Shown piece after piece: positions 19,362 to 30,059 of a stretch of 64,000 bases of DNA (positions within the stretch are counted from its first letter, which is position 1; each line of letters starts with the position of its first letter). Origin of the DNA: Vibrio fluminensis. GTDB taxonomy: Bacteria > Pseudomonadota > Gammaproteobacteria > Enterobacterales > Vibrionaceae. Under the pieces are notes generated by a model. That model searched no databases. It was given only the letters and a program-made list of their open reading frames with translations, and was not told the DNA's origin. Made by a program: the position numbers and the translations under genes. The stretch is taken from NCBI RefSeq assembly GCF_015278125.1, contig NZ_JADILO010000001.1, positions 62,001 to 126,000 on the forward strand, in the 5' to 3' direction.

Positions 19362-19383
19362 TTCTAGTATTCAAGGACGTATT

Positions 19384-20133
19384 ATGACGCAACAACAAGA
19401 TTACATGATCGAAATTAACGACATGAACAAGTGGTATGGTGAGTTTCACGTACTAAAGAACATTAACCTGAAAGTCAAAAAAGGCGAAAAAATTGTTATT
19501 TGTGGGCCTTCAGGCTCAGGTAAATCAACCATGATTCGCTGCATCAATCGTTTGGAAGAGCACCAAAAAGGTCACATCTTTGTTTCAGGTAATGAGCTAA
19601 CCGAAGATTTGAAAAACATTGAAGCAGTCCGCCGTGAAGTAGGAATGTGTTTCCAACACTTTAATTTATTCCCTCATTTAACTGTATTGGAAAACTGTAC
19701 CCTAGCACCTATTTGGGTCAAGAAAATGCCGAAAGATGAAGCGGAAAAGATTGCGATGCAGTACCTAGAGCGCGTTAAGATCCCTGATCAAGCCGACAAA
19801 TATCCAGGACAGCTTTCTGGTGGTCAGCAACAGCGCGTGGCTATCGCACGTTCACTGTGTATGAACCCGCAAGTGATGTTGTTTGATGAACCTACATCAG
19901 CTCTCGACCCGGAAATGGTGAGGGAAGTATTAGATGTAATGGTTGAACTAGCAGATGAAGGTATGACTATGCTTTGTGTCACTCACGAGATGGGCTTTGC
20001 TAAAGAAGTGGCCGATCGCGTTATCTTTATGGATGCAGGTGAAATCATTGAAGAGAACAATCCAGTTGAATTTTTTGAAAACCCGCAATCGGATCGAACA
20101 CAGAACTTCCTGGCTCAAATCCTTCATCACTAA
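19384..20133 (+). CDS. aapP: Amino-acid ABC transporter ATPase (AapP type)
   Basis: 249 residues, standard length for a polar amino-acid ABC ATPase. Walker [11 protein letters not shown]-loop [12 protein letters not shown], signature LSGGQQQR, Walker [13 protein letters not shown] and switch VTHEMGFA are all intact. An AAGGAC ribosome site precedes the ATG. It is the last gene of the aapJQMP unit and is followed by a terminator. Confidence 0.94.
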   Translation: MTQQQDYMIEINDMNKWYGEFHVLKNINLKVKKGEKIVICGPSGSGKSTMIRCINRLEEHQKGHIFVSGNELTEDLKNIEAVRREVGMCFQHFNLFPHLTVLENCTLAPIWVKKMPKDEAEKIAMQYLERVKIPDQADKYPGQLSGGQQQRVAIARSLCMNPQVMLFDEPTSALDPEMVREVLDVMVELADEGMTMLCVTHEMGFAKEVADRVIFMDAGEIIEENNPVEFFENPQSDRTQNFLAQILHH

Positions 20134-20155
20134 AAAGCACTAATTGACCGACTTT

Positions 20156-20181
20156 AAGGGCACATAGCGTGCCCTTTTGTT
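20156..20181 (+). terminator. Rho-independent terminator after aapP
   Basis: AAGGGCAC and GTGCCCTT with a 5-nt loop, followed by a TTGTTTTT tail. Confidence 0.85.
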
Positions 20182-20410
20182 TTTGTTACAGTTTTTCGGT
20201 CAAGTAACCCAACAGATTAGTAGCACATCACAATACCGCTACTGGAAAAAAGGGTTCAGATGCACATTTGGTTAAATTGTGTTACATCTTCGCAATTACT
20301 TGAGCAACTATTTCTATTATTATTCTGTTAACTACTCGATGGGGCTTGATCTTTTACTCAATCAACCGCATAAATGTAGGTATAAGCATAACACGCTAAT
20401 GAGGAAGACT

Positions 20411-21079
20411 ATGAACAGTCCTATGTTTACTCGTTCTACAAGTGCAACGAATACACTTGAGATCAACAAAACCCTAAAGAATACATATTTCTTGCTATCG
20501 ATGACACTTGTAACGAGTGCTATCGCTGCCATGTTTACTATGGCTATCGGCATTTCTCCAATCATGGCGCTAGTGATGCAAATCGCAGCTATCGGTATTC
20601 TTTTCTTCGCTCTGCCAAAAAGCATTAACTCATCAATGGGTATTGTCTGGACATTTGTCTTCACGACTCTAATGGGTGGTGCTCTTGGTCCTATGCTGAC
20701 TTACTACGCATCAATTGCTAATGGTCCATCAATCATTGCGCAAGCTCTAGGCTTGACGGGCATGGTATTCTTAGGTCTATCTGCTTACACCATTAGCAGC
20801 AAGAAAGACTTCTCTTTCATGCGTAATTTCCTAATGGCAGGTCTGATCATTGTTATCGTGGCTGCACTAATTAACATCTTTGTTGGTTCAACAATGGGTC
20901 AACTAGCGATTAGCAGCATGTCAGCCCTAGTTTTCTCTGGCTTTATCCTATACGACACAAGCCGTATTGTACGTGGTGAAGAAACCAACTACGTAAGTGC
21001 AACTATCTCAATGTACCTAAACATCCTTAACCTATTTACTAGCTTGTTAAGCATTCTAGGTATCATGAACGACGACTAA
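20411..21079 (+). CDS. yccA: YccA, Bax-inhibitor-1 family membrane protein
   Basis: 222 residues (E. coli YccA 219) from the ATG at 20411 with GAGGAAG seven bases upstream; the longer frame from 20279 has no ribosome site and adds a non-conserved tail. Seven membrane helices are expected, with the family end EMSxYLNILNLFxSLL visible here as SMYLNILNLFTSLLSILG. In E. coli YccA is a substrate and modulator of the FtsH protease. It starts the yccA-tusE-yccX-rlmI neighbourhood. Confidence 0.93.
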   Translation: MNSPMFTRSTSATNTLEINKTLKNTYFLLSMTLVTSAIAAMFTMAIGISPIMALVMQIAAIGILFFALPKSINSSMGIVWTFVFTTLMGGALGPMLTYYASIANGPSIIAQALGLTGMVFLGLSAYTISSKKDFSFMRNFLMAGLIIVIVAALINIFVGSTMGQLAISSMSALVFSGFILYDTSRIVRGEETNYVSATISMYLNILNLFTSLLSILGIMNDD

Positions 21080-21096
21080 TCGTCGAATCTGATTAA

Positions 21097-21132
21097 AAAA
21101 AGCCCGATGGAGTCTCTCCTTCGGGCTTTTTT
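21097..21132 (+). terminator. Rho-independent terminator after yccA
   Basis: AAAAGCCCGA pairs with TCGGGCTTTT around an 11-nt loop, with further T. It separates yccA from tusE. Confidence 0.85.
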
Positions 21133-21192
21133 ATTGTGAGTAGTTCTGAGCTAGGCTACCCTAATCGTAATCTAATCGGTTGGATAATTAAG

Positions 21193-21522
21193 ATGTTTGA
21201 ATATAACGGCAAGCAAATCGAAACGGACGCGCAAGGCTACCTTCTCGACCATACTCAATGGGAAGAAGGCATGATTGCAATCCTTGCGGAGCAAGAAGGT
21301 ATTGAACTTACAGATGCACACCTAGAAGTCGTGCACTTTGTTCGCGAGTTTTATCAAGAATTTAATACTTCGCCAGCCGTAAGAATGCTGGTGAAAGCAA
21401 TGGAAAAAGCACACGGCCCAGAAAAAGGTAACAGTAAATACCTGTTTAAGCTATTCAAGGAAGGCCCAGCTAAACAAGCAACGAAACTTGCTGGACTGCC
21501 AAAACCCGCTAAATGTTTATAA
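21193..21522 (+). CDS. tusE: TusE sulfurtransferase for tRNA 2-thiouridine
   Basis: 109 residues from the ATG at 21193, exactly the E. coli TusE length. A GTG start at 21136 would sit inside the yccA terminator, so it is rejected. TusE accepts persulfide sulfur from TusBCD and passes it to MnmA for s2U34. The DsrC-type C-terminus ends in PKPAKCL with the acceptor cysteine at position 108, second from last. The gene is convergent with yccX. Confidence 0.95.
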   Translation: MFEYNGKQIETDAQGYLLDHTQWEEGMIAILAEQEGIELTDAHLEVVHFVREFYQEFNTSPAVRMLVKAMEKAHGPEKGNSKYLFKLFKEGPAKQATKLAGLPKPAKCL

Positions 21523-21533
21523 GTTGACTGTTC

Positions 21534-21562
21534 GATATCCTGTGAAGCCTTCACAGGATATC
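21534..21562. terminator. Long perfect palindrome between tusE and yccX
   Basis: Fourteen-base arms (GATATCCTGTGAAG / CTTCACAGGATATC) around one base. It lies between two convergent genes and includes the last codons of yccX. No T run follows, so it may be a bidirectional termination or RNA end-protection hairpin. Confidence 0.6.
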
Positions 21563-21823
21563 AAATCCCTTAAAGTGCTTAAAATCGACCTCTTCTCGAC
21601 TTAACTGATCGACTCTAGAGCTGGGTGGCCCTTCTTTCAAATACTCATGCATCTTCGCGATTTGCGCCTCGTTACCACACACCATCACTTCAACATTGCC
21701 ATCCCATAAGTTCTTAGCATAACCGGTCGCTCCGACTTTCAGAGCGAAGTACGCGGTTTGATACCGAAAGCCTACCCCCTGAACTCTGCCCGCTACCACA
21801 AATTTCATACATCGATGTGTCAT
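21551..21823 (-). CDS. yccX: Acylphosphatase
   Basis: 90 residues, the standard length. The family active-site elements are visible: GRVQGVGFR with the phosphate-binding Arg20, and GYAKNLWDG with catalytic Asn38. It hydrolyses acyl phosphates in the cytoplasm. It lies between tusE and a chemoreceptor gene; in E. coli it lies between tusE and rlmI. Confidence 0.94.
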   Translation of the reverse strand: MTHRCMKFVVAGRVQGVGFRYQTAYFALKVGATGYAKNLWDGNVEVMVCGNEAQIAKMHEYLKEGPPSSRVDQLSREEVDFKHFKGFDIL

Positions 21824-21911
21824 ATATATACCTCTTGCCCTAACGCGATGTTATAGTGCCGCCGCTTTACCCACTAGTGGAATCAGTGGGGTATATTTAA
21901 GGAACTACATT

Positions 21912-23315
21912 ATGAAACAAATCCCTTTTCGTTGGATTGATAAGTATCTCATCCACTTAACGATTCAAGAGAAGTTTTACTTACTCTTCTTTCTTCCCTT
22001 CTCTGCTCTAGTCATTTTAACGCTCATTCTCAATAACGCCTCTGGCGCAATGACTGACAGCCTATATCAGGAAGAGCTACTGTTAGTTAAAAGCTTAATT
22101 GAAGCGGGAAATATTTCTCAAAATGATGTCCAATCATTAATAAACTCTTCTTCCACAATAAGCATCGGTTTTGGCCCAGATGCTGTGCCCGTAAACAACG
22201 GACAATTTAGCCTTGTCGCAAACCATGACCAAAACTTGTGGACCGCACTGTCTACCTTTCAAGTCATCATAATTGCGGCTACCTTGTCGCTAATTGCACT
22301 TGGGGTTTATTACATTATGACCTTTATTGGTGGTGCGATGTTCACCATGAATCAGGCCCTAAACACGCTCGCGAGCGGAGACTTAACCGCCCGAATGAAT
22401 TTCTTCAAAGTACGCGATGAGTTTAGTGAAATCGCAATTACTATTGATAAGGTAGCCGATCGCGAACAGAATCTAGTCATGTCGATTCAAGAATCGATCG
22501 CGCTAATGCAGCAAATCAGTTCAGAACTTAATCTAGCCACTCGAGAAAGTGCTCAAGTATCAGCCTCTCAGCAAGAGCACCTAAGCTCTCTTGCCAGTGC
22601 AACTGAGCAAATGGCGTGTACAATCCGCGAAGTGGCGACCCTTGCCCATGACTCGAGCTCTCAGACTAACGAAGCACGCAATATCGCTCAGCAAGGCCAA
22701 AGCAAAGTGGGCGATACGTTAAGCTCTATTTCGCATTTATCTAATGAGGTCCAATCGGCATCTCAAGCGGTTGCGGAACTGGACGCGAATGCAGCACAAA
22801 TCGACCAAGTAGTAGCAGCCATCAACGGAATATCTGAACAAACTAACCTCTTGGCGCTAAACGCAGCGATTGAAGCTGCGCGAGCTGGAGAGCAAGGTCG
22901 CGGGTTTGCTGTAGTCGCAGATGAAGTGCGCGCGCTTGCAGGCAGAACACAACAAGCGACGGTCGAAATTCAATCCATGATTGAGTCATTGCAACGTAAT
23001 AGCCAGTCACTCACGCAGTTGATGGAAACCACCGTCTCCAGCGCCAACGAAGGTCAGACTTTAATGGCAGAAGTAGACAGTGAGATAGGAGAGCTTGCAG
23101 CCCGTAACCAAAGTATCTCTGATAGTTCAACCCAAATTGCCACTGCTGCTGAACAGCAAGGTGTCGTTGCGGATAATATTGCCGCTAGCGTCGATGAAAT
23201 TCGTAATCAATCCAATATGGTATGTAACAGGCTCGAAGAAACTCGCACTCATGTAGAGCAACTTCGCAGCCAAAGCAACACTATGGAAGATATGTTGATG
23301 GGACTTAAAGCTTAA
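21912..23315 (+). CDS. Methyl-accepting chemotaxis protein with a short periplasmic loop
   Basis: 467 residues. TM1 is near 21-42 and TM2 near 115-142; the sensing loop between them is only ~70 residues, too short for a Cache or 4-helix bundle domain. A HAMP domain follows (~143-195), then the signalling rod with the tip motif [20 protein letters not shown]. No C-terminal CheR pentapeptide. The ligand is unknown; the small loop suggests sensing through the membrane or a partner. It splits the yccX-rlmI pair. Confidence 0.93.
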   Translation: MKQIPFRWIDKYLIHLTIQEKFYLLFFLPFSALVILTLILNNASGAMTDSLYQEELLLVKSLIEAGNISQNDVQSLINSSSTISIGFGPDAVPVNNGQFSLVANHDQNLWTALSTFQVIIIAATLSLIALGVYYIMTFIGGAMFTMNQALNTLASGDLTARMNFFKVRDEFSEIAITIDKVADREQNLVMSIQESIALMQQISSELNLATRESAQVSASQQEHLSSLASATEQMACTIREVATLAHDSSSQTNEARNIAQQGQSKVGDTLSSISHLSNEVQSASQAVAELDANAAQIDQVVAAINGISEQTNLLALNAAIEAARAGEQGRGFAVVADEVRALAGRTQQATVEIQSMIESLQRNSQSLTQLMETTVSSANEGQTLMAEVDSEIGELAARNQSISDSSTQIATAAEQQGVVADNIAASVDEIRNQSNMVCNRLEETRTHVEQLRSQSNTMEDMLMGLKA

Positions 23316-23358
23316 ATAAAACAAGTTTCAACACATTCTCTATCAGATACTAGTCAGC

Positions 23359-23384
23359 AGAGCCGCCATCGCGGCTCTTTTATT
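23359..23384 (+). terminator. Rho-independent terminator after the chemoreceptor
   Basis: AGAGCCGC/GCGGCTCT stem followed by TTTTATTTG. Confidence 0.8.
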
Positions 23385-23447
23385 TGCTTTTCCCTAGCGC
23401 TTCACTGACAATACCCACCCTTTCAAGACAATCATTTGAGTATCACA

Positions 23448-24641
23448 ATGACACCATCAATTTACCTAGTAAAAGGTCGAGATAAATCACTACGACGCAA
23501 ACACCCATGGATCTTCTCTCGCGGTATCCAACGCGTAGAGGGTGAACCGCAGCTAGGTGAAACAGTGGATGTGTATAGCAATGATGGTCAATGGCTCGCT
23601 AAGGCTGCCTATTCACCGAACTCGCAAATCCGTGCACGTGTTTGGAGCTTTGAGAAACAAGACATCAACAAAGCGTTTTTCGTCAAACGCATCCAAGACG
23701 CACAACTACTTCGTGAAGATGTGATTGAGCGCGACGGACTAACCGGTTACCGCCTAATCGCAGCAGAATCTGATGGCCTTCCTGGCATTACTATCGATAA
23801 ATACCAAGATTTCCTCGTATGCCAATTGCTAAGCGCAGGCGCTGAATACCAAAAACAAAACTTGGTTGATGCACTGATCGAAGTGTTCCCGAATGCCAAC
23901 GTTTACGAACGCTCAGATGTGGCGGTACGTAAAAAAGAAGGTTTAGAAGAGACAACTGGTGTACTTCACGGCGAGCTGCCACCTAAATCGGTTGTTATTG
24001 AAGAGAACGGCGTAAAAATCAGTGTGGATATCGTTGGCGGTCACAAGACAGGTTTCTATCTTGATCAACGCGATAGTCGTCAACAATCCATGAAATATGT
24101 GAAAAACAAAGAAGTACTGAACTGTTTCTCTTACACAGGTGGCTTTGGTCTTTACGCACTAAAAGGCGGGGCTAAGCGTGTAATCAATGCTGATGTCTCT
24201 CAACCTGCACTGGATACTGCTAAATTCAATGCTGAACTTAACGAGTTTGATATTTCAAAGAAACGCGCAGTATTTCTAAATGCTGACGTATTCAAGTTGC
24301 TACGTGAGTACCGTGATCAAGGTACTCAGTTTGATGTTGTCGTAATGGACCCACCAAAATTTGCTGATAGCAAAGCACAACTTAATGGCGCATGTCGTGG
24401 TTACAAAGACATCAATATGCTCGCCATGCAGATTCTAAAACCAGGCGGTACGCTATTAACTTACTCATGCTCAGGCCTAATGGATCAAGTTCTGTTCCAA
24501 AAAATCATAGCGGATGCGGCTGTTGACGCGGGTCGTCAGGTGAAATTTGTCGAGCGTTTTGAGCAAGCAGCAGACCACCCTACCGATACTGCATACCCTG
24601 AAGGTTTCTATTTAAAAGGCTTTGCTTGCAAAGTACTGTAA
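23448..24641 (+). CDS. rlmI: 23S rRNA m5C1962 methyltransferase RlmI
   Basis: 397 residues from the ATG at 23448 (E. coli RlmI 396); the TTG 12 bases upstream is less likely. The N-terminal PUA domain ([17 protein letters not shown]) is followed by a Rossmann methyltransferase with [24 protein letters not shown] and [10 protein letters not shown], the last carrying the catalytic cysteine. Very close in layout to E. coli YccW. Monocistronic, ended by a bidirectional terminator. Confidence 0.95.
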   Translation: MTPSIYLVKGRDKSLRRKHPWIFSRGIQRVEGEPQLGETVDVYSNDGQWLAKAAYSPNSQIRARVWSFEKQDINKAFFVKRIQDAQLLREDVIERDGLTGYRLIAAESDGLPGITIDKYQDFLVCQLLSAGAEYQKQNLVDALIEVFPNANVYERSDVAVRKKEGLEETTGVLHGELPPKSVVIEENGVKISVDIVGGHKTGFYLDQRDSRQQSMKYVKNKEVLNCFSYTGGFGLYALKGGAKRVINADVSQPALDTAKFNAELNEFDISKKRAVFLNADVFKLLREYRDQGTQFDVVVMDPPKFADSKAQLNGACRGYKDINMLAMQILKPGGTLLTYSCSGLMDQVLFQKIIADAAVDAGRQVKFVERFEQAADHPTDTAYPEGFYLKGFACKVL

Positions 24642-24683
24642 AAAGTTATTCGCAAGGTAGTAACACGATAAACATGAAGCCAT

Positions 24684-24709
24684 AAAAAAGGACCTTACGG
24701 TCCTTTTTT
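24684..24709. terminator. Bidirectional terminator between rlmI and the RTX gene
   Basis: AAAAAAGGACC-TTAC-GGTCCTTTTTT is symmetrical, with an A run on one side and a T run on the other, serving both convergent genes. Confidence 0.9.
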
Positions 24710-24731
24710 GTTAGTCATCGACTAATGCGTA

Positions 24732-26903
24732 TTAGTATTGGTCTGGCAAGTTAGTAAACAAAGAATTTACAAGATCATGTGCACTGTCTCCGCTAAGGGC
24801 ACCATTTTCAAGGCCGCTAACCTCACTTGCAACACCTTGCAAGTTGATATTCAACTCACCATCAGCACCATTATCGATAGTGACCGTTACATCATTATCA
24901 CCACTCTGCTCGATAACAATGTTATCTAGAAGATCTTGCATTGATGCATCACTACCTAGCAATTCAGAAACGTCCAATACATCTTCGCCAATGGTAAAAT
25001 CAGTAATGATGTCTTGATCATTGCGGGGCTCAGAACCCTGATCGACCCATTTAAAGATATCTGCGCCTAAACCACCAACAAGAATGTCGTTACCTAAACC
25101 GCCGACTAAAATATCATCGCCCGCACCACCGTCTAATAGATCGTTACCAGTACCACCGCGCAAGCCGTCAACGCCTTCACCACCGAACAAAGAGTCATCA
25201 CCCGAACCACCGAAGATCGCATCAGCACCACCTTGACCGAATACGATATCGTTACCGGCACCTGCGTGAGCAACATCAATGTACGCATTACTAACAGAAG
25301 ATGTGTTCAATGCACTGTCTTCACCCCATGCAGAGTCGACCAATTGATCATCATCAGAGCCTGCCATAAATTGGTTAATGCCATTGATCGCGCGTTGCTG
25401 ATTTGCTTCTGAATAGGCATTTTCATCAAGCCTTGCATGACTTTCACCAAGGTCGATGTAATCGTCACCGGCACCAAGGAACACATCGTCGCCAGCATCG
25501 CCAACACTTACCGTGATACCACTCGGGTCATATTCGCCAACTTGGTAAATTTGCGTTTGATTGATGTCTGCCGCTGAAGCTGACCACAAGTAGCTTCCAT
25601 GTCCTTGCATGAAATGAACGGTATCAACATAATCACCAGTTGAAATGACGTCGAAATCACGCTGATCATTATCAATGATGTCTGCCACTACAGTTTCGCC
25701 ACCTAGCGTTAGACGATAGCTTTCAGTATTTTCTATTTCAAGATCATCAATAGTCGGTAAGAAAACTTCGAATGATGGCACGCCTTCCGGAACCACTAGT
25801 TGGCCTTGGGCGTTAACAGTAACGCCATGCGTGAACGATAGTTTCGACAAATCAACATCTGCAGCACTCGCGCCATTCTCTGGTGAGAATGAGAAGTCAA
25901 AAACCGTCTTATCCAACGTCACTTTATCTAGTGTCACAGAATAAACTAGCGTTTCACCTTCGGTGACGACTGAATCTTGTAAAGCAATCGATTCAACTAA
26001 CGCTGGCTCTGGGATAGGGTTAACAATCACATTAACTAGACCAGTATCAACGCCACCGTTACCGTCAGAGATCGTATAGTTAAATTGTGTTTTACCTACG
26101 AAATCATCGTTGAGATCAAACTCAACATAGTCACCCACAATACGTGCCGAGCCATCTTGCAAACCATCAACACCAACGATAGTAAGTGTATCTAGATCCA
26201 GATCCTTATCATTCGCCAAAAGCTCACTGATCGCTACGCGTAGCACTTCACCTTGGTTTACAGCGTATGCACCATCTGATGATGCTTCAATACCCGCTAA
26301 AAAGTAGTCAGACGAGTCTTTTTCTGTGTCACCTTGCAAACCTTTGCTGTACTCAGTCGCACTGAAGACGATTTCATCAAATGCTTTGCCGTCTGTATCA
26401 ATGTTAAAGAACGCTTGAGAACCACCGTCTACACCGCCAAACGTACCACTTGATACTGGCACGCCATCCAAATAAGCAATCCAAACACCTACTTCATCAT
26501 TGTTTAAGCCTTCACCTTCTTCGCTATATAAACGATTGACAGAGAACTGGCCACTCGTCATGGCTTTTTCAAACTTAACACTCAGTTTCTCAGAAACGCC
26601 TGACTCACGGTCATACTGGAGCTGATTTTCAGGACCTGCCGCAGGAGCGCCATGTTTGATACCAATACCGTTCCTGTCAGGTGCTACTGTCGCACGATCA
26701 TCACCATATGATGCACTCAGTGAAACTTGGTCCCAACCAATACTGTTGTTGGTACCATCTTGTGACATATCGCCTTGTACTACATGATATTCAGTTGGGT
26801 CATTCACGGCTAAAGGTGGTTGATTACCAGCATTAACTGAGCTTGTATTAACAGTGGTAAATGGATTAACTGTTTCTGCACGTGTGTCCGATGGGTTACT
26901 CAC
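24732..26903 (-). CDS. RTX-type type I secreted protein with an unrecognised N-terminal module
   Basis: 723 residues, no signal peptide. Residues ~37-206 are a module I do not recognise, shared with the neighbouring 951-residue protein ([29 protein letters not shown]). Residues ~207-298 resemble a cadherin-like tandem repeat ([15 protein letters not shown]) and ~303-412 a Calx-beta-like domain. Glycine/aspartate-rich calcium repeats lie at ~546-615 ([22 protein letters not shown]), then a VCA0849-type type I secretion end ([18 protein letters not shown]). It lacks a LapA retention module, so it is probably released or bound to the surface by another route. Low-calcium cytoplasm and ABC export are inferred from the family. 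Confidence 0.85.
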   Translation of the reverse strand: MSNPSDTRAETVNPFTTVNTSSVNAGNQPPLAVNDPTEYHVVQGDMSQDGTNNSIGWDQVSLSASYGDDRATVAPDRNGIGIKHGAPAAGPENQLQYDRESGVSEKLSVKFEKAMTSGQFSVNRLYSEEGEGLNNDEVGVWIAYLDGVPVSSGTFGGVDGGSQAFFNIDTDGKAFDEIVFSATEYSKGLQGDTEKDSSDYFLAGIEASSDGAYAVNQGEVLRVAISELLANDKDLDLDTLTIVGVDGLQDGSARIVGDYVEFDLNDDFVGKTQFNYTISDGNGGVDTGLVNVIVNPIPEPALVESIALQDSVVTEGETLVYSVTLDKVTLDKTVFDFSFSPENGASAADVDLSKLSFTHGVTVNAQGQLVVPEGVPSFEVFLPTIDDLEIENTESYRLTLGGETVVADIIDNDQRDFDVISTGDYVDTVHFMQGHGSYLWSASAADINQTQIYQVGEYDPSGITVSVGDAGDDVFLGAGDDYIDLGESHARLDENAYSEANQQRAINGINQFMAGSDDDQLVDSAWGEDSALNTSSVSNAYIDVAHAGAGNDIVFGQGGADAIFGGSGDDSLFGGEGVDGLRGGTGNDLLDGGAGDDILVGGLGNDILVGGLGADIFKWVDQGSEPRNDQDIITDFTIGEDVLDVSELLGSDASMQDLLDNIVIEQSGDNDVTVTIDNGADGELNINLQGVASEVSGLENGALSGDSAHDLVNSLFTNLPDQY

Positions 26904-27203
26904 ATTATCATCCTTTAATGTTCATCTTAAGATTTACATAACTAAACCGGAATAAACTAAAAGTAATGATTTATTCCAAAGAAATTTAGTTTAAACGCTT
27001 GACTATATAAACTTACAAAAAGCAAACAAAGATACTTCCCTATAGGCTAATGATATTAATTAGCACCTAAAACTTATGAACCATCTTTTGAGCGAGATTA
27101 TTATCAACTAAATTTACATCTCATAAGTAAGACATTTCCTATAAAAAAACAAAATAAAAAAAGGCCCTGTTTAGGGCCTCTTTATTTAAAGTAATCATTT
27201 ATA
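26904..27203 (-). promoter_or_regulatory. Region between the two RTX-type genes
   Basis: 300 bp, AT-rich. It contains the terminator of the 951-residue gene (27159-27184) and must hold the promoter of the 723-residue gene. Apart from these I see no clear operator. Confidence 0.4.
27159..27184 (-). terminator. Rho-independent terminator after the 951-residue adhesin gene
   Basis: GAGGCCCTAAACAGGGCC read on the minus strand, followed by TTTTTTTATTTT. Confidence 0.85.
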
Positions 27204-30059
27204 TCAATCAGGAAGATTAATTAGCACATCATCGAATAGTGTTTCTTTTGTAAATGCAGTAAAGTCACTCGCGGCATCACTTGCCAGATTTATCTTAACT
27301 TGGTTGGTATTTTCTGTTTCGACCGTCACTTCGAGGGAAGCTTCGTCGTGACTAAGGTCAGCACTCACCTTAGCCAACATCGCATCTAATGTTATGTTAT
27401 CTTCAAACAAATCAGATAGATCCAGTTTATCTTTGCCCACTTCAAAATCTACAACCTGATGCGTTCGATCATTACCTGATGGTTGATCAACCCAACTAAA
27501 CAAGTCAATGTCATCACTTGCCGATAATATGGCCTGCTCCTCAACAATATATTCTGTGGTGATCTCAGGTAATGTCTCAGTAACCTCTATTTCTATGACA
27601 CCATATCGAATGGAACCATTAGGTTCTATTACTTCAAATTCAACATTGGTATTTCCAATAAAACCATTTTTGGCAACAAAAACGAGTTCGCCAGTTTTAT
27701 CGTCAATATTGACATCACCAGAAGACAGGTTTGTTAATTTAGCTGCACTGAGTTGATAGCCATCGGTACTATTGACTCCAAGTTGACTGAATATATGTTG
27801 TTGCGAGATTACAAGCTCGGTAGGTTTGTTTTCATCAACCGTCTTTTGTACGGAAAATTCATGACTCGCCTCAACAAAGAGTCCATCAACGAAATAATCG
27901 GAAGAGTCATTTCCTGAACCGCCATTTAGTCCCAACGAATATTCAGTTGCCGAAAACTCAATCTCATCAAAGGCGTAACCTTGAGTGTAAATATGGTAAG
28001 TCTGTGATTCGCCATTCGCTACCCCTTCAAAAAATCCACTTGCTACTGGCTCACCGTTTAGTTTAGCAATCCAACGTCCGACTTCATGGTTGTTATCACC
28101 GGCACCTTCGTTGGCGTAGAGATTTGACACAGCAAAACTACCCGATGTCGCTGGAGTATCTAATTTCACGATCAATTTTTCAGATTGGTCTGTATCTCGA
28201 TCGTATTGAATCTGCTTGATTGGCCCCCCATCTTCTGGACCACCTGAAATGCCAATTTTACCCGTGAGGTGATTTAAACTAATCTGTCCACTTTCAATCA
28301 CTTCTGCTTTAAGATTGCCTTCATCCCATTTAGGTACCAGACCATCTCCATTTGCGTCACCTTGCTCTAACTCATAACCAACATCAATCACATCTGTACG
28401 GTCAAGTATACTTCCCTCAGCTGTGACGGCGTCACCTATTGATGAATCGAAACTTTGAATCGTAAATTCTAACTTCTCGATATCTTCTTGCTTCATATCA
28501 ATCCGAGTAGGAAGTACTACATCAAAACTGGTCACGCCTTCGGGCACCAGTAAAATTCCGCCAGACACCATAGTCACACCATTGGTATAACTAACTTGGT
28601 CCAGGTTGATATCTTCTGCTGAGGTATCACCTAATAAAGAAAAAGCGCCATTGAATAATGTCTCGACGGATGTTTCTTTATCGAGAGTCACCGTAAAGAC
28701 AAGATCTTCGCCTTCGGTCGCGCTCGCATTCGTCACAGAATCTACAGTTGGAATAGGTTCATTAACTAAAATGCTGATCAGTGCGGTATCTGTTTCACCG
28801 TCACCATCTACAACTCGATATTGAATTTGCATAGTCCCTGAAGCACCTGGAGCAGGAGTAAAAATAATCTCGTCGCCTACTATCTCTGCACTACCTTGGG
28901 AAGGGTCAATAACCAGTTGGTCAATCGTCAGTTCGGTACCTTCAGGATCTGAATCATTACTTAATATTTCATCAATTGAAATTCGCAGCGGTATACCAGA
29001 GTTTGTCGCATAATGACCCGGAGAAGAGACTTCTATCCCTGCAAGATAATAATCTGAAGAATCATTCGAGGTGTCACCTTGGGCACCCAGACTGTATTCA
29101 GTCGCGGAGAAAACAATTTCATCAAATGCATTACCATTGGTCTCTATATCAACAAACTGTTTTTCTCCTCCCGGAACACCTTCAAAATAGCCGCTAGCCA
29201 CAACAACTCCATTAAGGTAGGCAGTCCAAATACCCGCTTCGTTGTTCGACTGACCGTCATCGGACACTTCACCTTCATTCGCAAATAAATTTGTAATTGC
29301 AAATCGGCCTTCGGTCGCGGATTTATCAAACTTTATACTTAAATTTTCCGACTTACCACTAGACCTATCATATTGAATTTGGTTATCAGGGCCACCATCA
29401 ATGCCCGTACCATCAACACCTAGACGATCATTAATAACGTATTTCGGATTCGCGCCTTGTCCATCAAAACTCGCTGAAATTTCTTTTACTCCCCCCCAAC
29501 CTAACTCACTCCCTGCCATATTGCCTTGAGTAAGAGTGAAACCAACAGGATCATCATTGGCTGTAGGAGGAGATGTAGGTGGAACAACTGTAGACGGTGG
29601 AACATTGTCGCCAACTGACGACAAGACACTAAACAAACCAAGGCTTTGCGTTGTTGATAAACTGAGCAAACTGCTCGCTTCTGTCACAAACACGGTTTCC
29701 GGCTGAATTTCGGTACCATCTCTAGCAACGGTGCCCGATAACCCTAAGCTAGAACCCTCAGGTCCACCAGCGGCTGGCGCGAGTTCAGGGTCGATCGCGG
29801 TTGGGTCTACACCTTGTTCAATAGCACTGAAAATGTCATCGATTTCCGCTGTTACATTCGACAATTCACCTTCCGTCGATATTTGTGAAACCTCAACTGG
29901 TGCCAAATTTTCTTGGTCACTTTCAGAGCGAGCGACGATTAATTCGCCAGGCTTAGGAGCTTCACCAGGTTTAAGTTGTCGTACTACACCATCGACACCA
30001 ATAACAATAGACTGACCTCCAACCAAACTTACGGGGGGATTTTGATTTGCGATTTCCAT
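27204..30059 (-). CDS. Small LapA-like type I secreted adhesin with retention module
   Basis: 951 residues. Residues 1-60 (VIGVDGVVRQLKPGEAPKPG) look like the retention module of LapA-type adhesins, which holds the protein in its TolC channel. At 95-98 lies PAAG, a dialanine site of the type cut by the LapG protease. Two copies of an unrecognised ~170-residue module lie near 170-346 and 560-735; between them are a cadherin-like and a Calx-beta-like domain. The C-terminus (DIDLFSWVDQ; VVDFEVGKDKLDLSDLF) is a type I secretion end, but the usual calcium nonapeptide repeats are absent. Proposed role: surface adhesin released when cyclic di-GMP is low. LapD/LapG are not in the window. Confidence 0.8.
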   Translation of the reverse strand: MEIANQNPPVSLVGGQSIVIGVDGVVRQLKPGEAPKPGELIVARSESDQENLAPVEVSQISTEGELSNVTAEIDDIFSAIEQGVDPTAIDPELAPAAGGPEGSSLGLSGTVARDGTEIQPETVFVTEASSLLSLSTTQSLGLFSVLSSVGDNVPPSTVVPPTSPPTANDDPVGFTLTQGNMAGSELGWGGVKEISASFDGQGANPKYVINDRLGVDGTGIDGGPDNQIQYDRSSGKSENLSIKFDKSATEGRFAITNLFANEGEVSDDGQSNNEAGIWTAYLNGVVVASGYFEGVPGGEKQFVDIETNGNAFDEIVFSATEYSLGAQGDTSNDSSDYYLAGIEVSSPGHYATNSGIPLRISIDEILSNDSDPEGTELTIDQLVIDPSQGSAEIVGDEIIFTPAPGASGTMQIQYRVVDGDGETDTALISILVNEPIPTVDSVTNASATEGEDLVFTVTLDKETSVETLFNGAFSLLGDTSAEDINLDQVSYTNGVTMVSGGILLVPEGVTSFDVVLPTRIDMKQEDIEKLEFTIQSFDSSIGDAVTAEGSILDRTDVIDVGYELEQGDANGDGLVPKWDEGNLKAEVIESGQISLNHLTGKIGISGGPEDGGPIKQIQYDRDTDQSEKLIVKLDTPATSGSFAVSNLYANEGAGDNNHEVGRWIAKLNGEPVASGFFEGVANGESQTYHIYTQGYAFDEIEFSATEYSLGLNGGSGNDSSDYFVDGLFVEASHEFSVQKTVDENKPTELVISQQHIFSQLGVNSTDGYQLSAAKLTNLSSGDVNIDDKTGELVFVAKNGFIGNTNVEFEVIEPNGSIRYGVIEIEVTETLPEITTEYIVEEQAILSASDDIDLFSWVDQPSGNDRTHQVVDFEVGKDKLDLSDLFEDNITLDAMLAKVSADLSHDEASLEVTVETENTNQVKINLASDAASDFTAFTKETLFDDVLINLPD

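Noticed and set aside
24732-26903. Second dialanine site GAPAAGP near residues 85-91 as a LapG cut site
   Set aside because: It lies inside the shared beta module where the other copies have unrelated bases, and the protein lacks a retention module.
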